This document shows positions 26,089 to 33,225 of a stretch of 64,000 bases of DNA, piece after piece (position 1 is the stretch's first letter; every line of letters starts with the position of its first letter). The position numbers and the translations under genes are program-made. The notes under the pieces are model-generated. The model was not told the DNA's origin and did no database searches. It was given only the letters and a program-made list of their open reading frames with translations. Origin of the DNA: Anaerolineae bacterium (GTDB lineage Bacteria > Chloroflexota > Anaerolineae > Anaerolineales > Anaerolineaceae); the NCBI GenBank assembly GCA_013178095.1, contig JABLXK010000004.1, positions 124,001-188,000 on the forward strand, read 5' to 3'.

Positions 26089-27033
26089 TTATAAACCAGT
26101 CAGGTAATCCGGTTTGCGCGTGAGAGCTTGATAGAGCAGCGAGAAGATCATGCAGAAAAGGAACATAATGATCGCCACTGCAGAGCCGTATCCAAGTTGA
26201 AATCGCACAAAACCATAGCGGTACATGTAAGTGGCCATGGTTTCACTGGCATTTACCGGTCCGCCTCTGGTCATTACCCAAACAATAATGAATTGCTGGA
26301 TGGATCCTAAAATTGACATGTAGACAGAGGTTTTTAAGGTGCTGCTTAATAAAGGCAGCGTGATTCGGAAAAAATTCTGCACGGCATTGGCGCCGTCGAT
26401 GCGCGCGGCTTCTTCGATTTCCTTTGGAATATTCTGCAAACCGGTCAGATACAGCAGCATGTGAAAGCCGAAATATTTCCACGTCAACGTAAAAAATATC
26501 GCGTAGATGACAATATTCATGTCAGCCAACCACGCCACTGGCTGCAGCCCAAGCAGCGTCATGATCGCATTTAAAAAACCGCGTTCCGGATCCGCATTGT
26601 AGAGCAGCATCCACATAATGGCCGTATTCACCTCTGATAGTACATAAGGCAGGAAAAAGATCGTTCTGAATACCGAACGTCCAGGCAAGTCACGGCCTAC
26701 CATGACTGCCAGAATCAGAGCCAACGGCAATTGAAGTCCTAAAGATAACGTGATAATGATCAGGACGTTCTTGATCGCTTTCAGGAACACTGTGTCAGTA
26801 AGAATTTTGCGGTAATTATCCAACCCGACATAGTCGACTGCCGGACCAAAACCCTTCCAGTTAAAGGTGCTGAAATAGATTGACCGAAAAATTGGATAGA
26901 TAACAAAAGTAATAAACAATACCAGGGCTGGCAGCAGGAAAAGGACAATAACCAATCGATCCTTGAGTTTTCGGGGAAAATCGGCTTCATTCTTTTGCGG
27001 TTCTCTGCTTTGGGCAACAGGGAAGAATTGCAT
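26089..27033 (-). CDS. Sugar ABC transporter permease (MalF/CUT1 type)
   Basis: A 314-residue permease with a charged N-terminal tail, six helices and the EAA motif EEAARIDGANAVQNFFRITLPLL. It pairs with the downstream MalG-type subunit. The start ATG at 27033 has a purine-rich GAGGAAAAAA site. It is separated from the binding-protein gene by 155 bp containing a long stem-loop, a spacing common where the binding protein must be made in excess. Confidence 0.94.
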   Translation of the reverse strand: MQFFPVAQSREPQKNEADFPRKLKDRLVIVLFLLPALVLFITFVIYPIFRSIYFSTFNWKGFGPAVDYVGLDNYRKILTDTVFLKAIKNVLIIITLSLGLQLPLALILAVMVGRDLPGRSVFRTIFFLPYVLSEVNTAIMWMLLYNADPERGFLNAIMTLLGLQPVAWLADMNIVIYAIFFTLTWKYFGFHMLLYLTGLQNIPKEIEEAARIDGANAVQNFFRITLPLLSSTLKTSVYMSILGSIQQFIIVWVMTRGGPVNASETMATYMYRYGFVRFQLGYGSAVAIIMFLFCMIFSLLYQALTRKPDYLTGL

Positions 27034-27128
27034 ATTTTTTCCTCATCGGTAAATATCACAAAACCTGACACTACCCTGACCGACCAAAAAACCCGCCGCA
27101 GGGTGCAGTGGATTGATTCTCTTTGTAA

Positions 27129-27175
27129 AGACAGGTGCGGTCTGCCAATCGCCCTCCTGCGACGCGCACCTGTCT
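27129..27175 (-). other. Long intercistronic stem-loop after the solute-binding protein gene
   Basis: A perfect 11-bp stem (27129-27139 with 27165-27175) encloses a 25-nt loop. On the minus strand it starts 13 bp after the binding-protein stop and is followed by a GGGT-ended T-rich patch near 27070-27090. Such structures usually protect the upstream message or cause partial termination. Confidence 0.6.
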
Positions 27176-27188
27176 CATCAGTGTCTAT

Positions 27189-28526
27189 TTAGAATTGTTC
27201 TTTTGCGCCAGCTTCAATTTCAGCAGCTACTTCTTCCGGAGTGGCGGTTCCGGCAAATAATTTTTGCACGGAGTCGTTGATAATACCGCCCATCGCGGAG
27301 GGTAACAACTGGTCATAATATAGCTGGAAGTAATTCGCCGCGGCGAAACTTTGCTGAACCAGGAGCAGGTTCGGATCCGTCAACCCGGCTTCAGCACCCT
27401 TGACAACCGGAATACCAGTGCCCGAGGCAGCAATAATGGTCTGGTTTTCCTTGCTGGTCAGGTATTTGACAAAATCAACTGCCTCCGGCTCGGCATCCTT
27501 GCCAATTGCGAAACCATTGCCGCCGCCGATGACATCCGTAACGTCGCCGGCTCCGCCTTCAACAGCGGGGAAGTTGAACATGCCAAGGTTCGCGACGCCC
27601 ACTCCATCCGCGGCGTTGGCGCGCTGTACAGAAGGCGCCCACTGCCCGGAGAGTTCCATGGCTGCCTTGCCGTTGCCGAAAGTAGCCTGCATCTCATCGT
27701 GATTGGCGCCGAGGAAACCATCCTGGAAGGGTTTCATATCGATGAGTTTCTTTAGCTCAACACCCGCCTGAACAAAGGCAGGATCGGCGAATGAACCGCT
27801 GCGATCAGCCGCAGCCGTGAATGCGGCCTCGCCGCCGATGCGGGTTGCCAGGTAGGACCAGATATGCATGCCAGTCCAGGTATCGCCCTCGCCGAGGGAA
27901 ATCGGGGTAATGCCGGCGTCTTTCAGTAGTTGAACGTCCTCCAGGAATTCGGTCCAGGTCGTGGGGGTTTTAGTGATCCCGGCTTGGGCGAAAAGATCCT
28001 TGTTATACCACCAGCCCACCATGCCCATATCCCACGGTACGCCATAGTTCTTGCCGTCCGCGCTGAAAACAGCCAGGGCACCTGGGGCAAATGTATCGCG
28101 CCAAGCCCCTCCGTCCGCGTCGAGATCAGCCGTGATATCTTTCAGCAAACCGGCATCGATTTGTTCTTTCAATGTACCGCCACCCCAGCTTTGGAAGATA
28201 TCCGGAACTTCACCGGACTGCATCACAGTGGTTAACTTGGTTTTGAAGGCTTCGTTCTCCAAAACAGTGATCTCAATATTCACATTCGGATGCGCGGCCA
28301 TGTAATCATCGGCCATTTTCTGCCAGTCAGACAGAGCCGGATCTTTGGTGGAGATATGCCACCAGGTTACGGTTACTTTCTCGGCTGGTGCTTCCGCCGG
28401 TGCTTCTGCTTCTTCAGCCGCTGGTGCTTCCGCCGCCGGTTCAGCCGCGGCCGCAGCGCCGCAAGCGGTCAGGAATAAAGCTGCAACGAGCAACACGCTA
28501 ATCAATGAAAAAATCTTTCGAGTCAT
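27189..28526 (-). CDS. Extracellular sugar-binding lipoprotein (ABC solute-binding protein, family 1)
   Basis: A 445-residue binding protein. Its lipoprotein signal (residues 1-21) ends in LFLTAC, so Cys21 is lipidated. An Ala/Glu/Pro repeat linker (about 23-50) tethers the periplasmic-binding fold. The mature domain starts VTVTWWHIS and contains WGGGTLKEQIDAGLL and the conserved GNGKAAMELSGQWA, both typical of family 1 (MalE-like). It should deliver oligosaccharides to the two permeases. An AGGAGG Shine-Dalgarno precedes the ATG. Being first in the operon under a structured leader, it is probably regulated by the adjacent LacI-type protein. Confidence 0.95.
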   Translation of the reverse strand: MTRKIFSLISVLLVAALFLTACGAAAAAEPAAEAPAAEEAEAPAEAPAEKVTVTWWHISTKDPALSDWQKMADDYMAAHPNVNIEITVLENEAFKTKLTTVMQSGEVPDIFQSWGGGTLKEQIDAGLLKDITADLDADGGAWRDTFAPGALAVFSADGKNYGVPWDMGMVGWWYNKDLFAQAGITKTPTTWTEFLEDVQLLKDAGITPISLGEGDTWTGMHIWSYLATRIGGEAAFTAAADRSGSFADPAFVQAGVELKKLIDMKPFQDGFLGANHDEMQATFGNGKAAMELSGQWAPSVQRANAADGVGVANLGMFNFPAVEGGAGDVTDVIGGGNGFAIGKDAEPEAVDFVKYLTSKENQTIIAASGTGIPVVKGAEAGLTDPNLLLVQQSFAAANYFQLYYDQLLPSAMGGIINDSVQKLFAGTATPEEVAAEIEAGAKEQF

Positions 28527-28545
28527 TTTTTTCCTCCTCTATATA

Positions 28546-28660
28546 GTTTCTACAGGATATAATAGAAACGTGCGGAGTAATCCTCCACACATCTTCGCAG
28601 GTCTTCTCATCCCTGTCATCGGAAAAACGGGAAGGCCTGCTATTTTTTCGTATTTTCGAT
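28546..28660 (-). promoter_or_regulatory. Structured 5' leader of the sugar operon
   Basis: Three stem-loops precede the binding-protein gene: a 7-bp dyad GTTTCTA/TAGAAAC (28546-28552 with 28563-28569), a small GGAG/CTCC hairpin (about 28574-28586) and a larger GCAGG/CCTGC arm enclosing CCC/GGG (about 28597-28642). The first dyad spans an A+T-rich TATTAT stretch and could be either an operator or an mRNA hairpin. The regulator's own 36-bp operator is not repeated here. Confidence 0.4.
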
Positions 28661-28726
28661 TGTCTTCACCTCCTTTCCCCAATTTATTTCAAAAGTTCTA
28701 GATGATGTTGTTATCCGCTTTACGAA

Positions 28727-29743
28727 TTAATTCCCGGCAATAGAGCGGCATGAGTTTCGAATGACCAGTTTGGTTTGCATCCTGAAAGTCTGGTTTTCAA
28801 AAGACTCTTCGTTTATCACCTTGATCAACATCTGCGTGGCGGCATATCCCATTTCCGAGATGAATTGATCGACGGTAGTCAAACCCAAATATTTTGATTC
28901 GGGAATATTATCAAATCCCACCAGCGAAAGATCGTCCGGTATACGTAAACCCAATTCTTCAGCAACCTGATACACCCCCATCGCCATCTGGTCGTTGGAT
29001 GCGAAGATCGCGGTTGGACGATCATTCAATGAAAGCAAAGCACGCCCGCAAAGAATACCCGTTTCAGTGGTGAAATCCCCCGAGGTGATCAACTCGTCTT
29101 CGATGGGCAAGCCGGCCTGTTTTAAAGCGTCACGGTAACCCATCAAACGCCGATTGGCGCTTTCCAGTTCCACGCGCCCGCCGATAAAACCGATGCGGCG
29201 ATGCCCAAGTCCAATCAGATATTCCATGGCTTCCAATGCACCCTGGTAATTGGTGGCGTGTACGGCCGGGTAATTGGGATTGCTCATCACCGGGTCGATG
29301 GAAACGAGCGGTTTATCGATATTGAATTCGGAAGTTGCCGGCGCAACGACAATAACGCCATCGGAAATGGATTTCGCCAATAAGGAGATATATTTTTGCT
29401 CCGAGGTAATCCGCCCGCTCTTGCGCACATCTCCGGACGTGTAAACCAGCAAGTCGAATTCCGATTCCGCAATGGCTCGGTTGACCCCTTTCATGATCTC
29501 AATGGCGTAAGGATACGCAATATCGGGCATCACCAGCCCGATCAGGTTTTTCTTTTGGCTGCGCATACTGCGGGCAGCGAGATTGGTTGAATATCCCAGA
29601 TCATCGATTACAGTCAGGATATGGTTCTTTGTGTCACGGGCTACATCCACGCGGCCGTTTAAAACACGGGAGACTGTCGAGACGGATACTCCCGCAGTTT
29701 TGGCAACATCCCGAATTGTGATTGTGCGTCTTTCCTGATCCAT
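28727..29743 (-). CDS. LacI-family transcriptional regulator
   Basis: A 338-residue repressor. The N-terminal helix-turn-helix reads TIRDVAKTAGVSVSTVSRVLNG, followed by the hinge helix (AARSMRSQKK) and a periplasmic-binding-protein-like effector domain with LIGLVMPDI and the SLVGFDNIPES segment. The ATG at 29743 gives the standard family N-terminus; longer frames upstream run through the operator. It lies 200 bp upstream of the transporter operon in the same orientation and most likely controls it in response to the imported sugar. A large dyad just upstream suggests autoregulation. Confidence 0.95.
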   Translation of the reverse strand: MDQERRTITIRDVAKTAGVSVSTVSRVLNGRVDVARDTKNHILTVIDDLGYSTNLAARSMRSQKKNLIGLVMPDIAYPYAIEIMKGVNRAIAESEFDLLVYTSGDVRKSGRITSEQKYISLLAKSISDGVIVVAPATSEFNIDKPLVSIDPVMSNPNYPAVHATNYQGALEAMEYLIGLGHRRIGFIGGRVELESANRRLMGYRDALKQAGLPIEDELITSGDFTTETGILCGRALLSLNDRPTAIFASNDQMAMGVYQVAEELGLRIPDDLSLVGFDNIPESKYLGLTTVDQFISEMGYAATQMLIKVINEESFENQTFRMQTKLVIRNSCRSIAGN

Positions 29744-29762
29744 GATTTCGCGTGATTGTTCC

Positions 29763-29798
29763 AATAACGTTTCCGGTAATGTTACCGGTATCGTTATT
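29763..29798. promoter_or_regulatory. 36-bp four-arm dyad, probable LacI-family operator
   Basis: A nested perfect palindrome 20 bp upstream of the regulator ATG. The inner arms CCGGTAA/TTACCGG surround a 2-bp centre, and the outer arms AATAACG/CGTTATT are separated from the inner ones by 3 bp on each side. The size, the even centre and the position at the regulator's own start fit an autoregulatory LacI-type operator. Confidence 0.8.
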
Positions 29799-29838
29799 AT
29801 TGCACAATCAACCGTCAAAGTCAATATCTTGTATGGGT

Positions 29839-30867
29839 TCAATACATATGAGACAATTGGGGTGCAGACTTAGGATAGTGAGAGAGAATATACTCCCTGG
29901 GTGTCAGGTTGTCCAGAGAATGATGCGGTCTGACCTGGTTATAGATCCGTTCCCATTCCTGTAGGACCTTATTCATAACGGAAATATCCCAATTGTCTGC
30001 GTACACCTGGTAGAACTCTTCTACATGAGTACGATGGGCGCGTTCCACGCAGCCATTCAATTTGGGTGAACGCGGCGGCAGGACAAACAAACGGATGCCT
30101 TTATCCTGGCAGGCTTGTTCAAACTCAGCCATGAACTCGCTGCCCCCATCCACCTGCACTGCCTTGAGCGGGAAAGGCAAGCGCTGCTGGACAGCCTCCA
30201 GAAATCCTTTGGCGCTATTAGCGGTGGCTTTCTGACAGGCTTGCAGCACATCCCAGCGGGAGACCATATCCCGCGCAGTAAAGTGCTTGAAATGCACCCC
30301 CGGCATCAGATTGACATCCAGCGTGTCAATCTGCACCAGATCACCCGGTTGCTCAACGCTATAGTTCTTGGGCTTCCTGAGGGCATATACCCGCCTGTTG
30401 GCCCGTTTCTTGCCCCATTTGGCCTCCCGCGGCGGATCATGCAGCACCCCGCGCGTTTTTAGATAGTTCAATATCCGGCCCACCGTGGAAACCGATACTT
30501 GCCAGCCTTCCCGACCCAATAATACGCACAGCTTCTCTTTCCCCCAGCGCGGGTACTGCTCGCGTAGTTCCCGTACAGCTTCGATCAGCTCTACATCCCA
30601 ACTGAACGTGCGCAGCCTTTTCGGTCTGCGGCTGTCTTCTTCCAACCCCCTCAGCTTGCGTTCCCGCAAGCGCTTTTGCCAGCGATAGATCGTTGCCCGC
30701 CCTATCCCCAACTTCTGACTGGCTCGTTCCGCGCTCAACCCCATCTCGCGCAGTGCTTGCCATGCCCGCAGCATTTGCAGTCTGTGTTTCGCTTTCTCGC
30801 TAAGTGCTATTGGCTTGCGCTTGACTAACTGATAAAATTCCTTTGGCAAGTGATATCGAATGTGCAT
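29839..30867 (-). CDS. IS481-family transposase (DDE integrase core)
   Basis: A 342-residue transposase. Residues about 25-80 form a helix-turn-helix (ASQKLGIGRATIYRWQKR). A second HTH follows, and then the rve/DDE core: first Asp in LVQIDTLDV, second in KAVQVDGGSEF, and the Glu in GCVERAHRTHVEEF. The C-terminal TPREY motif is typical of IS481. The start ATG 30867 has an AAGGAGAT site 5 nt upstream; an in-frame GTG 27 nt upstream lacks one. The frame appears intact. Its stop codon lies beyond the inferred left end of the element, in flanking DNA. Confidence 0.92.
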   Translation of the reverse strand: MHIRYHLPKEFYQLVKRKPIALSEKAKHRLQMLRAWQALREMGLSAERASQKLGIGRATIYRWQKRLRERKLRGLEEDSRRPKRLRTFSWDVELIEAVRELREQYPRWGKEKLCVLLGREGWQVSVSTVGRILNYLKTRGVLHDPPREAKWGKKRANRRVYALRKPKNYSVEQPGDLVQIDTLDVNLMPGVHFKHFTARDMVSRWDVLQACQKATANSAKGFLEAVQQRLPFPLKAVQVDGGSEFMAEFEQACQDKGIRLFVLPPRSPKLNGCVERAHRTHVEEFYQVYADNWDISVMNKVLQEWERIYNQVRPHHSLDNLTPREYILSHYPKSAPQLSHMY

Positions 30868-30940
30868 CGGGATCTCCTTTTTTTGGTTTACCACCGCTAA
30901 GGATGACCCCGATGCTCCTTTTTGTCCAGAGCCTTCGTCT
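29851..30940 (-). mobile_element. IS481-type insertion sequence
   Basis: A 1.09-kb element with a single DDE transposase. Flanking CATATG hexamers (29845-29850 and 30941-30946) are direct repeats, but because CATATG is its own reverse complement they can also be read as part of the inverted repeats. The inverted match extends inward over AGAC/GTCT, then becomes imperfect. Ends are therefore uncertain by about 6 bp. It inserted about 100 bp upstream of the LacI-type gene, just outside its operator. No second copy occurs in the window. Confidence 0.75.
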
Positions 30941-31100
30941 CATATGTTTCTGAACTTATTCAAGCTAAATCAGAAAGCGGTTAAAGCAAATACAGATAAC
31001 CGGGACATCGAATTGCAGCTTTTCCGTCATCGAACTTTTTTTATTCTTCAAGGTGGTCGTAATATAATTCCCGCATATCCATTTTGCGGGAGAATGCCCC

Positions 31101-32459
31101 ATGACTGAATTCGATCTGCTCATCCAGGATTGCCTTGTCCTTCTACCTGATTTTTCCATTCTCCCCGATGCCGCTATCGGCATCAAAGACAGCCGCATCG
31201 CGCTGCTCGAAAGCGTAACGGCTGATTCAGGCTCGTATACCGCACGCGAGATCATCGATGGCAGCGGCAAGCTGGCCATGCCCGGTTTTATCGACGCGCA
31301 CACCCACGCCGCCCAGCAGCTCCTGCGCGGCAGCGTGGTGGACGAGCTTCCCATGGTCTGGACGCGCATCCTGGTGCCTTTCGAGAGCAACCTCGCCCCC
31401 GAGGATGTTTACAGAGGCGCACTGCTCTTTTGCGTGGAAAACCTCAAAGCCGGCACCACTACCTTCGCGGATGCCGGCGGTCCTTTCATGGAGATGGTCG
31501 CCCGCGCTGCGCTGGAAACCGGCATGCGCGGCCTGATCACCCGCTCCACCATGGACTGCGGGCAGGATATCCCCGATAAAATGAAAGAAAGCACACAGGT
31601 TGCTATACGCAATTGCGAGCATTTATATAAGGACTGGAACGGTGCGGGCGATGGGCGCATCCGCATCGGCTTTGGCCTGCGCCAGGCAATGACCTCCACC
31701 CCCGCCTTGATGGAAGCGGTGGCGGCGCGTTCCCGAGAACTCAACACCAGTGTGCATATCCACCTGGCCGAGCACATGGCCGAGGTGGCCCACTGCCTGA
31801 CCCAATATAAAATGCGCCCTGCTGAATGGTTCGAGCATTTCGGGCTGCTCGGCCCCAACCTGATCGCCGCGCATTGCGTACGCTTATCCGATAAAGAAAT
31901 CCTGCTGCTGGCTGAACGCGGCGCCAATCCCGTGCACTGCCCGCATTCCAACCTGGGCAACCATGGCTTCAGCAAGACGCCCTTGATGCTGGCGCTGGGC
32001 ATGAACATCGCCCTGGGAACAGATGGCGTTTCCGCCACGCGCCTGAACCTGTTCGAGCCCATGCGGCTGCTGAAATTCGCCATGCAAGCCCGCCACGGCG
32101 TGGACATCAACGACCCGTTGGCCCTGCCTGCGCAGGAGGTTTACCACATGGCCACGCAGGGCGGCGCCAAAGCGGTCATGCAGGAAAAGGAGATCGGCAG
32201 GCTGGAGGTCGGCATGAAAGCCGATATCCTCCTGCTGGATATCGAACGCCCGCACCTCACCCCCACCGCCCACCTGCCCAAGACCATCGTAACCGCCGCC
32301 GGACCGGATGACGTGAGCGACGTGATCGTGGATGGGAAGCTGCTGATCCATAATCACGAATTTCTCAATCTGGATGAAGACCGCATTCGGTATGATGCCG
32401 GCCAGGCAATGTTGGATGTTGGACGGAGGGCGAATTTTAGCTTTGAAAGCTTTATTTAA
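31101..32459 (+). CDS. Amidohydrolase of the TRZ/ATZ-SAH/MTA deaminase group
   Basis: A 452-residue metal-dependent hydrolase. The metal ligands visible are HTH in GFIDAHTHAAQQ, His in HIHLAEH, His in AAHCVRL and Asp in LGTDGVSA. The N-terminal beta-sandwich and C-terminal GRLEVGMKADILLLD are typical of cytosine-deaminase-like and chlorohydrolase-like members. The nearest functional groups are S-adenosylhomocysteine/5'-methylthioadenosine deaminase (MtaD) and guanine or isocytosine deaminases; the sequence alone does not decide. GGGAGA precedes the ATG. G+C content is higher than in its neighbours, especially around 31300-32300, which may hint at a separate history. It stands alone after the insertion sequence. 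Confidence 0.85.
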   Translation: MTEFDLLIQDCLVLLPDFSILPDAAIGIKDSRIALLESVTADSGSYTAREIIDGSGKLAMPGFIDAHTHAAQQLLRGSVVDELPMVWTRILVPFESNLAPEDVYRGALLFCVENLKAGTTTFADAGGPFMEMVARAALETGMRGLITRSTMDCGQDIPDKMKESTQVAIRNCEHLYKDWNGAGDGRIRIGFGLRQAMTSTPALMEAVAARSRELNTSVHIHLAEHMAEVAHCLTQYKMRPAEWFEHFGLLGPNLIAAHCVRLSDKEILLLAERGANPVHCPHSNLGNHGFSKTPLMLALGMNIALGTDGVSATRLNLFEPMRLLKFAMQARHGVDINDPLALPAQEVYHMATQGGAKAVMQEKEIGRLEVGMKADILLLDIERPHLTPTAHLPKTIVTAAGPDDVSDVIVDGKLLIHNHEFLNLDEDRIRYDAGQAMLDVGRRANFSFESFI

Positions 32460-32486
32460 ATTGAGATCCGCAACGAAGCTGGCTGG

Positions 32487-32515
32487 TTGATTATTTGATT
32501 GAAACTGGGGATAAT
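32487..32515 (+). promoter_or_regulatory. Candidate promoter of the 156-residue orphan gene
   Basis: TTGATT (32487-32492), a 17-bp spacer and GATAAT (32510-32515), about 70 bp before the ATG at 32587. Nothing else is visible in this 127-bp gap. Confidence 0.4.
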
Positions 32516-32586
32516 GAGTAAGGTTATTTAGGGGAAACCATTAAAAGAAGTTAAAAGGGATTTGAAATTGGGAAGGAAAATAAATT

Positions 32587-33057
32587 ATGACTAACGGACA
32601 ATCGGAAAATGACCGACCGGAAGCAGCGCAATCCCCTTACAGGCACTCAGTAGTCCTTCGCAACCCGCAGGATCCGCCTTTTTCAATCGATCCAAAATCA
32701 ATCCTCGCGGTTTTTGCCGTTACCACGCTGGAAGATCGGCAATACCTGAAGGCTGCCGAAGGATCGCTTAATGACTTCAACCGTTTTTGTCAACCAAGGT
32801 TGTGGAGCGCACCCATCCAGGCGAAATATGGCGCATTTGCCTGCAGCGCCGCGGCGGACGGGCAGCCGAATGTCAACGGGATCATTCCCGCTTTGGAAAA
32901 AATGGGCATCCTGCCACCTTTCTCCATCGTAGTGAATACGCTGGTGATTTCTTTCAACAACGGCCAGACGAAATCGAAAATATTGGCCGGATTTGCATTC
33001 AAAGAAGAAAAACCCCGCATTCTCTTCCCCGGCAATGACGGATGCGTTCCAATTTGA
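32587..33057 (+). CDS. Hypothetical soluble protein, 156 residues
   Basis: No family is recognised. The protein has a polar N-terminal 30 residues, then a compact sequence of mixed strands with conserved-looking aromatic and proline residues (RLWSAPIQAKYGAFAC and ILPPFSIVVNTLVISFNNG). It has two cysteines in the core plus one near the end, no membrane helix and no signal peptide. A GGAAGGAAAA ribosome-binding site precedes the ATG, which together with its own candidate promoter supports a real gene. The promoter of the next gene overlaps its stop codon. Confidence 0.55.
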   Translation: MTNGQSENDRPEAAQSPYRHSVVLRNPQDPPFSIDPKSILAVFAVTTLEDRQYLKAAEGSLNDFNRFCQPRLWSAPIQAKYGAFACSAAADGQPNVNGIIPALEKMGILPPFSIVVNTLVISFNNGQTKSKILAGFAFKEEKPRILFPGNDGCVPI

Positions 33058-33081
33058 CTTATCCGAATTGGGATTTATACT
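33054..33081 (+). promoter_or_regulatory. Promoter of the GGDEF-EAL gene
   Basis: TTGACT (33054-33059), a 16-bp spacer and TATACT (33076-33081), each one mismatch from consensus. The -35 overlaps the stop codon of the preceding gene. The 5' leader to the ATG would be about 138 nt; a small GCGAT/ATCGC hairpin is the only structure seen in it. Confidence 0.6.
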
Positions 33082-33225
33082 ATCAATAATTATATGATTT
33101 TTAAATGGACGCGATGAATCGCTTTCAAGCAGTTATTTCTTCGCCATGTTCATATCATTCTCCATCTGCCAGCTTCCAGCCGCTAGAAAAATGGTGGTTA
33201 AATCCACAATCGCATCACTATCTTT

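Noticed and set aside
28380-28450. Repetitive GCTTCCGC-like stretch that could be read as a DNA repeat array
   Set aside because: It encodes the Ala/Glu/Pro linker of the solute-binding lipoprotein; the repeats are of codons and there are no spacers, so it is not a CRISPR or intergenic repeat.
31409-32110. 233-codon minus-strand frame inside the amidohydrolase
   Set aside because: The plus-strand gene has all metal ligands; this frame has no recognisable features.
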